Part shown: positions 1-5,264 of the stretch, piece by piece
How positions within the stretch are numbered: position 1 is the stretch's first letter
Layout: every line of letters starts with the position of its first letter
Assembly: GCA_021784975.1 (NCBI GenBank)
Contig: JAJYGU010000157.1
Location: 1 to 5,264 of the forward strand
From: Planctomycetota bacterium
GTDB lineage: Bacteria > Planctomycetota > Planctomycetia > Pirellulales > Thermoguttaceae
Direction: 5' to 3'
Length of the DNA stretch: 5,264 bases
Notes under the pieces: model-generated
What the model was told of the DNA's origin: nothing
Seen by the model: only the letters and a program-made list of their open reading frames with translations
Databases searched by the model: none
Translations under genes and position numbers: made by a program

Positions 1-680
1 CCCAACAAGGTCACCAACGCGGCGTCGTAATCCTCCACCGAGGCGTCCAGGCTGGCGGCATTCGCCTCGACCGCCCGCCGGAACCGGCCCCAAAAATCGA
101 GTTCCCAGTTGAGGTTGAAACCATAATCCCATTGGGGGTAAAAACGCTGGATGCCCGGTATGCCAAAGCCGAGCGGATTGTTGGCCGTCTCTTCGCTAAG
201 GCCGTATCGGGTGAAGTCGCCGGTCATCTGTTGCTTCTGCGGGAAGAGATTGCCCACCGCGATCCCCAACTGGGCCCTAGCCTGCAGCACCCGGAAGCCG
301 GCTTCACGTAGGGTCAAGTTCTGGTGGTAGGCGTTGCAGATCAACCAGTCGAGCACCGGGTCGTTGAACACCCGCCACCACTTGCTCAAGTCTTCGGTCT
401 GGCTACGCACCCGTTTGTCGGCGGCATCGACCCACGCCGGCGCCACTGGCGCCGCCGGCCGACTATAGTTCGGCCCCACCTTGAATCCATTGTGTACGTA
501 ATCGTGCAGCGAGGTGCAGCCACAGAGCAAGAGGGTCAGAGTGACCAGCGATGCGGCAGCCAGGCCGGGCGGTGCCGATCGGACGCCGCGCGGGCAATGA
601 ACAGCCGACTGCCGGAGTGTGGGTTGAGGCGAACACGGCCCTTGGCTTCCTTCTGCCGCACTGGTTCCTGCACGTTCCAT
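1..680 (-). CDS. Outer-membrane efflux factor lipoprotein, OprM/NodT family (3' end outside window)
   Basis: This would be the channel component of a tripartite RND export system: a trimeric outer-membrane beta-barrel with a long periplasmic alpha-helical tunnel. Only 226 codons are visible; family members are usually 450-500 aa, so about half is present and the frame is open at the left edge. ATG at 678-680 is chosen because GAGGAGGG lies 7 nt upstream and no other in-frame ATG, GTG or TTG precedes the hydrophobic core. Visible features: a polar N-region of about 39 residues; a hydrophobic core at about 40-52; a lipobox-like LCGC with likely lipidated Cys55; VGPNYSRP at 68-75; WWRVFNDPVLDWL at 101-113, the family's WW..F.DP.L..L signature; a helix with LREAGFRVLQARAQL at 124-138; and NWELDFWGRFRR at 191-202, matching the family's ELD.FGR..R motif. 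It is transcribed away from the adaptor and pump genes. Family assignment is secure; partnership with those genes is inferred from proximity. Confidence 0.93.
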   Translation of the reverse strand, partial: MERAGTSAAEGSQGPCSPQPTLRQSAVHCPRGVRSAPPGLAAASLVTLTLLLCGCTSLHDYVHNGFKVGPNYSRPAAPVAPAWVDAADKRVRSQTEDLSKWWRVFNDPVLDWLICNAYHQNLTLREAGFRVLQARAQLGIAVGNLFPQKQQMTGDFTRYGLSEETANNPLGFGIPGIQRFYPQWDYGFNLNWELDFWGRFRRAVEANAASLDASVEDYDAALVTLL

Positions 681-687
681 GAGCAAG

Positions 688-695
688 CCCTCCTC
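688..695 (-). promoter_or_regulatory. Strong Shine-Dalgarno for the outer-membrane factor
   Basis: On the minus strand this reads GAGGAGGG, nearly a perfect match to the 16S rRNA 3' end. It ends 7 nt before the ATG at 680-678. It fixes the start of the outer-membrane factor despite that protein's unusually long polar N-region. Confidence 0.8.
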
Positions 696-714
696 GATGG
701 CTTGTCCGCATCGT

Positions 715-772
715 AACCCGAGGCGTAAGCGAGGGCGGCCACATGACTCAAGCCTCGCTTACGCGTCGGGTT
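715..772. repeat. Planctomycete-type dispersed inverted repeat (20-bp arms, 18-nt loop)
   Basis: The arms 715-734 (AACCCGAGGCGTAAGCGAGG) and 753-772 are inverted copies matching at 19 of 20 positions; the mismatch is at arm position 8. They are separated by 18 nt. Transcribed on either strand this would fold into a long stable hairpin. No T-tract follows either arm, so it is not a classical intrinsic terminator. I recall this arm sequence as a common dispersed intergenic element in planctomycete genomes, but could not check it. Read on the minus strand, the right arm and its flank encode the peptide RNPTRKRGLS, often seen in spurious planctomycete ORFs. The element ends 34 nt upstream of the outer-membrane factor ATG, so it would lie in that gene's leader or promoter region. 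Confidence 0.8.
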
Positions 773-1026
773 TCGGTTGCGCACCCGGCACGGCACATGT
801 CCGGCGGCGTGAATAATCCCGGCCAACCGGCACCCGGCCGATTTTGCCCCACGGTGGCGGCCTTTCGGCGTGCCGCTAGAGGCAACAAACGCCACAAACG
901 CGCTACCAGTGCTACCATCGGCATCGCTGGCCCAACCAATACAACGCTTGCAATCTGGTCGAATCATATTGGTCATTTGATACAGTCTTCCCAAATTGAC
1001 GCGGTATCCTGGCCCACGGCGGTTTG
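773..1026. other. Intergenic stretch without a recognisable gene
   Basis: This is the central part of the divergent intergenic region. Open frames cross it on both strands, but they have no family signature, no good ribosome binding site, and overlap the inverted repeat and each other, as expected by chance in high-GC DNA. No RNA gene was recognised. Small local duplications are present (ACAAACGC at 885-892 and 894-901; GCTACCA at 902-908 and 911-917). A more AT-rich patch at about 955-998 could hold a minus-strand promoter for the outer-membrane factor, but no well-spaced -35/-10 pair was found there. Confidence 0.5.
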
Positions 1027-1052
1027 CGAATCGCGGGTATTGTCGCAATTCG
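1027..1052. promoter_or_regulatory. Imperfect dyad overlapping the -35 box, candidate operator
   Basis: CGAATCGCG at 1027-1035 and CGCAATTCG at 1044-1052 are inverted copies matching at 8 of 9 positions, around an 8-nt centre. The right arm overlaps the last two bases of the proposed -35 hexamer. This geometry fits a dimeric repressor site that would block the adaptor-pump promoter. No regulator gene is in the window and the site matches no operator I know, so the role is inferred from position and symmetry alone. Confidence 0.35.
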
Positions 1053-1068
1053 TTTAGGGATGTAAAAT
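1040..1068 (+). promoter_or_regulatory. Sigma70-like promoter for the adaptor-pump operon
   Basis: TTGTCG at 1040-1045 (4 of 6 to TTGACA) and TAAAAT at 1063-1068 (5 of 6 to TATAAT) are separated by exactly 17 nt. They lie in a locally AT-rich patch within otherwise GC-rich DNA. Transcription would begin near 1075, giving a leader of about 120 nt before the adaptor start. It is the best promoter candidate I found in the intergenic region, though planctomycete promoter consensus is poorly known to me. Confidence 0.5.
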
Positions 1069-1197
1069 ATTTTTCCTGTAGTCTGATGGACCATTGCGTC
1101 CGGCCCAGCCGGGTGGTTTACCGGCCGGCAGAGTTGGCTGGCTGACGCAGAAAATAGCATTGTTGGCAAGCATCCGGCCGTCATCTGTAGGCGCACC

Positions 1198-2445
1198 TTG
1201 ATCTCACCCTGCACTCGCCGTTATTGGGCCTCTACCGTACTCCTGGGCGCGTTGTTAGCGGTCGTCGGCGCTTGTCGGCGGCCCGCTCCGCGGTTACCCG
1301 CTGCGCAGGTGCCCGTTATTCCCATCAGTCAACCGGTTCAGCGGACGGTGACCGACTATGTGGATTTCACCGGACGGGTGAACGCGGTTGAATCGGTAGA
1401 TATCCGCGCCCGCGTGAGCGGCTATCTGGTTCGCATGCCGTTCAAAGAGGGGGCGGAGGTCAAGAAAGGAGATTTGCTATTCGAGGTGGATCCGCGGCCG
1501 TACCAAGCCCAATTGGATCAGGCGGAAGGGCAAGTGAATCTCTACAAGGCCCAGCTTGCCTTGGCCAAGGCCACCCACGCTCGCGACCGCGAAGTGGCCA
1601 AGACGCCGGGCGCGGTCAGCCTGCAACAGCTCGACCAGGACCGGGCGGCAGTCGACGAGGCGGATGCGGCGGTCAAGGCCTATCAGGCCAGCATGGAGGT
1701 CTACCGGCTCAATCTGAGTTTCACTAAGGTGACCTCTCCGATCGACGGCCAGGTGAGCCGTTATTATCTGACGAACGGCAACCTGGCGGCCCAGGACCAG
1801 ACGCTGCTGACCACCGTCGTCTCGATGGACCCGATGTACGTTTACTTCGATGTGGACGAGGGCACGCTGTTGCGGGCCCGGCGGGCGATCAATGAGGGCA
1901 AGCTCAAACGCTATCAGGAGGGCAAGCTGCCGGTGTTCATCGGCCTGCAAGGCGAAACCGGCACTCCGCACGAAGGGCGAGTAAACTTCGTCAACAACCA
2001 GGTGAATCCCAACACCGGCAGCATCTCGGTCCGCGGCGAGTTTCCCAACCCCAAACCGCCCAATGGCATTCGCCTGCTTTCGCCGGGCATGTTCGTACGG
2101 GTCCGCTTGCCGTTGGGACAGCCGCAGCCGGCGCTGTTGGTGATCGACCGGGCGATCGGATCGGACCAGGGGTTGAAGTATGTCTACGTGGTCAGTGCCG
2201 AAAACGTAATCGAGCAGCGGCGGGTCGCCACCGGCGACCTGCAAAACGACGGCTTACGGGTGATCGTCGAAGGGCTTAAGCCCGACGACCGGGTGGTGGT
2301 GGGCGGCCTGCAGCAGGCCCGCCCGCGCATGAAGGTCCAGACACAGCAGATCCCCATGCCCACCTTTGGCGCAGCCCCGGCAGCCGCCTCGCCGACGGAG
2401 GCCGGGAGCGGTCCGAAGTCGATGCCCGGCGGCACGGCCAAGTAA
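1198..2445 (+). CDS. RND efflux periplasmic adaptor (membrane fusion protein) lipoprotein, AcrA/MexA type
   Basis: This is the periplasmic adaptor that clamps the inner-membrane pump to the outer-membrane channel. It has 415 aa, close to AcrA (397). A TTG start is used: no in-frame ATG or GTG exists between the upstream stop at 1084 and the signal sequence, and TTG gives a proper signal peptide (RR at 7-8, hydrophobic 11-25) ending in a good lipobox, VGAC, with Cys26 probably lipidated. Domains in order: first lipoyl half about 67-98 (RARVSGYL, EGAEVKKGDLLFEVD); alpha-hairpin about 101-173 with tip AKTPGAVS at 134-141; second lipoyl half about 174-200 (TKVTSPIDGQV); beta-barrel about 205-305 (DPMYVYFDVDE, LSPGMFVRVR); membrane-proximal domain about 312-382 (VVVGGLQQARPRMKV); Pro/Ala/Gly-rich tail 384-415. 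AcrA's hairpin-tip Arg and Leu for TolC contact are not clearly conserved in register, but the Ser is. It is followed 11 nt later by the pump gene, so the two are co-transcribed and probably translationally linked. The Shine-Dalgarno is weak. Confidence 0.95.
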   Translation: MISPCTRRYWASTVLLGALLAVVGACRRPAPRLPAAQVPVIPISQPVQRTVTDYVDFTGRVNAVESVDIRARVSGYLVRMPFKEGAEVKKGDLLFEVDPRPYQAQLDQAEGQVNLYKAQLALAKATHARDREVAKTPGAVSLQQLDQDRAAVDEADAAVKAYQASMEVYRLNLSFTKVTSPIDGQVSRYYLTNGNLAAQDQTLLTTVVSMDPMYVYFDVDEGTLLRARRAINEGKLKRYQEGKLPVFIGLQGETGTPHEGRVNFVNNQVNPNTGSISVRGEFPNPKPPNGIRLLSPGMFVRVRLPLGQPQPALLVIDRAIGSDQGLKYVYVVSAENVIEQRRVATGDLQNDGLRVIVEGLKPDDRVVVGGLQQARPRMKVQTQQIPMPTFGAAPAAASPTEAGSGPKSMPGGTAK

Positions 2446-2450
2446 GGGGG
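2444..2450 (+). promoter_or_regulatory. Ribosome binding site of the pump gene, overlapping the adaptor stop codon
   Basis: AAGGGGG starts inside the TAA stop of the adaptor and ends 6 nt before the pump ATG at 2457. The overlap of stop codon and Shine-Dalgarno suggests that ribosomes finishing the adaptor can restart on the pump. Confidence 0.65.
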
Positions 2451-2456
2451 CCGGCG

Positions 2457-5264
2457 ATGTCTCCGCGGTTCTTCATTGATCGCCCGATCTTCGCCGCCGT
2501 GTTGTCCATCGTCATCACGCTGACCGGCGGGATCGCGCTGGCCTGGCTGCCCATCGCCCAGTATCCCGAGATCACCCCGCCGGCTATTCAAGTTACCATC
2601 CTCTACCCCGGGGCCAGCGCCGAGGTGGTGGCCGACACGGTGGCCGCCCCGATTGAGCAGCAGGTCAACGGCGTGGAGGGCATGCTCTACATGTCCTCGC
2701 AGATGGGAAACGACGGCTCGTACACGCTCGCCGTGACTTTCGACGTAGGCACTAATCTCAACACGGCCCTGGTGATGGTGCAAAACCGGGTGGCCTTGGC
2801 GATGCCGCAGTTGCCCACCCCGGTGCAAAACCAGGGCATCCAGATCCGCAAACGCACGCCCGACATCCTCCTGGTGATCAACTTCTTTTCGAAGGACGGC
2901 CGGTACGACGACCTGTACCTGAGCAACTTCGCCTATATCAACGTCCGCGACGAGTTGCTCCGCATCGACGGCGTGTCGGATGCGATCCTCTTCGGTGAGC
3001 GGGATTACAGCATCCGCTTGTGGCTCAATCCGCGCAAGATGGCGGCCTACGGGATCAATGCCAACGATGTGGCCGCCGCCGTCAACCGCGAAAACCTCGA
3101 TCTGCCGGCCGGACGTGTCGGTCAGCCGCCGGCCGCCCGCGGACAATCCTCCGACCTGCCTCTGGATGGCGTGGGCCGGCTGGCAACGCCCGAACAGTTC
3201 GGCGACATCGTGGTCAAGGTGGATCGGGGACAACCGCTTCAGACGGCGGCCGCAGCGGCGGTGGCCCCGGCCCAGATTCTGACCAGTCTGCCGACGCCGG
3301 TCAGGAATCCTTTGCAGAGCAGCCCGGGGACCGTTGGCAGGCTGAGCCTATCGACCGCCCTGGGCAGCTTGCAATACACCGCCCTAGCTTCGCCTGGCAA
3401 CGCCACCACGGCCGGGGCCACGGCCCCGGTGGCACCGACCGGCGGGGTGAGCACCGGAGGCGGCGCCAGCAGCGCCGGCGGCGGAACGAGCAGCGGTGGC
3501 GCCAGCGTGGGCGGGGGTGCAACCTTCACCGGCGGCGCATTTGCCCCGGCCGCCAGCCCCTTGGGCAGCCCCAGCCCCATGGGTGGAGCAACCGGCGAGG
3601 TCGCCGGCTTGGCCAGCGGCAGTCTGAGCACACTCAGCGCGGCAGTTGGGGGAGTTATTCCCGGGACTACTCTGTCCGGCGGGCCGCCCAAGCCGTCCGT
3701 GGGCATGGTGCGGATGCGCGACGTGGCCCGCGTGGAAATGGGCGCCCAGAACTATCGCCAGGCCATGACCTTCGACGGCCATCCCTCGGTGGGCGTGGCG
3801 GTTTTCCAGTTGCCCGGCACCAATGCCCTGGATACCGCCAACCGCGTAAAAGCGAAGATGTCGGAGTTGGAAAAACGATTCCCCGACGGGGTAAACTACA
3901 CGATCGCCTACGACACCACACCCTTCATCCGTGAGTCGGTCCAGGACGTGTTCCAGACCCTGTTCGAAGCGGCCTTGTTGGTGGGAGTGGTGGTCCTGCT
4001 GTTCCTTCAGAATTGGCGATCGGTGTTGATCCCCATGGCCGCCGTGCCGGTGGCCATCGTGGGCAGCTTCGCGGTGCTGGCGGCGGTGGGCTTCAGCCTC
4101 AACAATATCTCGCTGTTCGGGCTGGTGCTGGCCATCGGGATCGTGGTCGACGACGCCATCGTAGTGGTGGAGAACGTCGAACGTTGGATGGATCGCGGCC
4201 TCGGTCCCCGCGAGGCCACCTATCGGGCGATGGAAGAGGTCACCGGTCCGGTAGTGGCAGTGGCCTTGGTGCTCTGCGCGGTGTTCGTCCCTTGCGCCTT
4301 TGTGGGCGGCATTCCCGGCCGTTTCTTCCGCCAGTTCGCGGTCACGATCGCCGCCTCGACGGTCTTCTCGGCCATCAACTCGCTGACCCTGAGCCCGGCC
4401 TTGGCGGCCCTGCTGCTGCGACCGCGGAACGGCGGACGCCGCGACCCGGTGGCCTGGCTCTTGGACACCGTCCTGGGTTGGCTGTTCCGCAGCTTCAACC
4501 TGGTGTACGACCGCACCACCGCCGCCTACGCCTGGATCGTGGGCCGGCTGGTCCGCATTAATCTGCTGGTCTTACTGGCCTACGGCGGGCTGCTGCTGTG
4601 GACCTATTGGCTGTTCAGCTCGGCCCCGCGGGGGTTTGTTCCCCAACAGGACCAGGGGCGGATCATCGCCGCCGTGCAACTGCCCGACTCGGCCTCGCTG
4701 GAGCGGACCCGCGACGCGCTGGCGAAGATTGACGAGATTACCCGGCACACGCCGGGGGTGGCCCACTCGCTGACGGTGGCCGGCTACTCGTTCGTGCAGG
4801 CGGCCAATGGTTCCAATTTTGGCTCGATGTTCATCATCCTTGATCCCTTCGACAAGCGGCGGGGGCCGGGGCTGAAGGACCAGGCGATCATGGCCCGCTT
4901 GCGGCGGCAATGGGCCGCCGAGGTGAAGGACGCCCAAGTGTTAGTATTTGGGGCCCCGCCGATTCCGGGGTTGAGCGTGGCCGGCGGGTTCAAACTTATG
5001 GTCGAAGATCGGGCCGGCATGGGCTTGATCTCCTTGCAAAGTCAGACCGACGAGCTGGTGCGAAAGCTGCAAAAGATGCCGGCCTTGGTAGGGGTCTCCA
5101 CTCAGTTCCGCTCGCTGACGCCGCAATTATACGTGGACGTCGACCGCACCAAGGCGGCCACCCTCGGCATCCCCTTGGAAGACGTGAACCAAACCCTGGA
5201 AATCTATTTGGGCTCGCTCTACGTCACCAGTTTCAACGCCTTTGGCCGCCATTGGCAAGTCAAT
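2457..5264 (+). CDS. HAE-1 family RND efflux pump, AcrB-like, with a large low-complexity insertion (3' end outside window)
   Basis: This is the inner-membrane, proton-driven pump of the system. 936 codons are visible without a stop, ending near the residue matching AcrB 778; the full protein should be about 1,200 aa against 1,049 for AcrB. ATG is preceded by AAGGGGG, and the N-terminus RFFIDRPIFA is the HAE-1 signature. Features: TM1 about 10-30; porter PN1/PN2 from about 38 (ASAEVVADTVAAPIEQQVNGV; GTNLNTA at 98-104, where AcrB has GTDAD); DN docking domain from about 182, interrupted by about 156 extra residues (260-415) and resuming with VRMRDVARVEMGAQNY; TM2 about 498-518; TM3 about 524-546; TM4 with GIVVDDAIVVVENVE, whose Asp565-Asp566 match the AcrB proton-relay pair Asp407-Asp408; TM5 about 599-615; TM6 about 629-650; TM7 about 701-721; porter PC1/PC2 (PQQDQGR, GGFKLMVEDR) and start of DC (GSLYVTSFNAFGR). 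The TM10 Lys lies beyond the window. Substrates are not predictable; drugs, bile-like compounds or lipids are all possible. HAE-1 is favoured over the metal-exporting HME class. Confidence 0.96.
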   Translation, partial: MSPRFFIDRPIFAAVLSIVITLTGGIALAWLPIAQYPEITPPAIQVTILYPGASAEVVADTVAAPIEQQVNGVEGMLYMSSQMGNDGSYTLAVTFDVGTNLNTALVMVQNRVALAMPQLPTPVQNQGIQIRKRTPDILLVINFFSKDGRYDDLYLSNFAYINVRDELLRIDGVSDAILFGERDYSIRLWLNPRKMAAYGINANDVAAAVNRENLDLPAGRVGQPPAARGQSSDLPLDGVGRLATPEQFGDIVVKVDRGQPLQTAAAAAVAPAQILTSLPTPVRNPLQSSPGTVGRLSLSTALGSLQYTALASPGNATTAGATAPVAPTGGVSTGGGASSAGGGTSSGGASVGGGATFTGGAFAPAASPLGSPSPMGGATGEVAGLASGSLSTLSAAVGGVIPGTTLSGGPPKPSVGMVRMRDVARVEMGAQNYRQAMTFDGHPSVGVAVFQLPGTNALDTANRVKAKMSELEKRFPDGVNYTIAYDTTPFIRESVQDVFQTLFEAALLVGVVVLLFLQNWRSVLIPMAAVPVAIVGSFAVLAAVGFSLNNISLFGLVLAIGIVVDDAIVVVENVERWMDRGLGPREATYRAMEEVTGPVVAVALVLCAVFVPCAFVGGIPGRFFRQFAVTIAASTVFSAINSLTLSPALAALLLRPRNGGRRDPVAWLLDTVLGWLFRSFNLVYDRTTAAYAWIVGRLVRINLLVLLAYGGLLLWTYWLFSSAPRGFVPQQDQGRIIAAVQLPDSASLERTRDALAKIDEITRHTPGVAHSLTVAGYSFVQAANGSNFGSMFIILDPFDKRRGPGLKDQAIMARLRRQWAAEVKDAQVLVFGAPPIPGLSVAGGFKLMVEDRAGMGLISLQSQTDELVRKLQKMPALVGVSTQFRSLTPQLYVDVDRTKAATLGIPLEDVNQTLEIYLGSLYVTSFNAFGRHWQVN
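3234..3701 (+). other. Gly/Ala/Ser/Pro-rich in-frame insertion within the pump's docking domain
   Basis: By alignment by eye to AcrB, FGDIVVKVDRGQ (248-259) corresponds to AcrB FGKILLKVNQDG, and VRMRDVARVEMG (418-429) to AcrB VLLRDVAKIELG. In AcrB about two residues join these strands; here about 156 (260-415) do. The downstream offset is constant: Asp422 matches AcrB Asp264 and Asp565 matches Asp407. The insert is dominated by G, A, S, T and P, with a Gly/Ser core at about 329-362. It appears to hold only four charged residues (two Arg, one Glu, one Lys) and no Cys, Trp, His or Asp. Frame and GC bias continue through it, so it is translated rather than a frameshift artefact. Probably disordered and periplasmic. 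Confidence 0.85.

Noticed and set aside
715..772. Bidirectional intrinsic terminator
   Set aside because: The hairpin is long enough, but neither side is followed by a T-tract, and it lies between divergent gene starts where no terminator is expected.
536..1048. Minus-strand ORF of 170 codons across the intergenic region
   Set aside because: It overlaps the outer-membrane factor N-terminus in another frame on the same strand, has no family signature, and contains NPTRKRG, which is simply the translation of the inverted repeat.
743..1057. Plus-strand ORF of 104 codons in the divergent intergenic region
   Set aside because: It starts inside the loop of the inverted repeat, lacks a good ribosome binding site, runs through the predicted promoter and resembles no known family.
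1108..1125. Small hairpin GCCGG-8-CCGGC in the adaptor leader
   Set aside because: The stem is only 5 bp in GC-rich DNA with no extension or conserved riboswitch-like sequence, so chance explains it.
1477..2244. Minus-strand ORF of 255 codons opposite the adaptor
   Set aside because: It is a chance frame in GC-rich coding DNA; the plus strand is a clear adaptor with all its domains.
2751..2771. GTN in place of the usual GTD in the pump's porter motif as a functional defect
   Set aside because: The residue is not part of proton relay, and conservative D-to-N change at this site is plausible in natural homologues; surrounding motifs are intact.
2184..3233. Minus-strand ORF of 349 codons opposite the end of the adaptor and start of the pump
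   Set aside because: It is antisense to two well-identified proteins, its sequence is typical of a reverse-frame shadow, and it has no recognisable motif.
3020..3934. Plus-strand ORF of 304 codons in a second frame of the pump, covering the insertion
   Set aside because: Its Arg/Gly/Gln-rich composition is what a GGC-rich repeat yields in a shifted frame. The pump frame is continuous on both sides, so neither overprinting nor a frameshift is needed.

Overview
The window holds most of a tripartite RND-type efflux system, split into two divergent transcription units. On the minus strand, running off the left edge, is the N-terminal part (226 codons) of an OprM/NodT-type outer-membrane factor lipoprotein. 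On the plus strand, after an intergenic region of about 517 bp, come a complete periplasmic adaptor (membrane fusion protein, 415 aa) and, 11 bp downstream, an HAE-1 (AcrB-like) inner-membrane RND pump. The pump runs off the right edge after 936 codons. Its reading frame is intact up to that point.

The organism is probably a high-GC Gram-negative planctomycete, Pirellulales-like. This rests on the inverted repeat at 715-772, whose arms read AACCCGAsGCGTAAGCGAGG. I recall this as a dispersed intergenic element of planctomycete genomes, one that yields spurious peptides containing NPTRKRG. The protein style also fits, for example the KTPGAVS hairpin tip of the adaptor and GSLYV..FN.FGR in the pump. 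No database search was possible, so the lineage is an inference.

Layout: 1-680 (minus) outer-membrane factor with a strong Shine-Dalgarno; 681-1197 divergent intergenic region with the planctomycete-type inverted repeat, a stretch without recognisable genes, and a sigma70-like promoter (TTGTCG-17-TAAAAT) overlapped by an imperfect dyad that could be an operator; 1198-2445 adaptor lipoprotein with a TTG start; 2457-5264 RND pump. The pump would capture substrate in the inner membrane and periplasm using the proton gradient. The adaptor would bridge it to the outer-membrane channel, giving one trans-envelope export machine. Substrates cannot be told from sequence, and no regulator gene lies in the window.

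The most unusual feature is an in-frame insertion of about 156 residues in the pump (about 3234-3701). It is rich in Gly, Ala, Ser, Thr and Pro and almost free of charge. It sits in the docking (DN) subdomain at the turn matching AcrB residues about 256-260, at the top of the periplasmic part that faces the adaptor and the channel.
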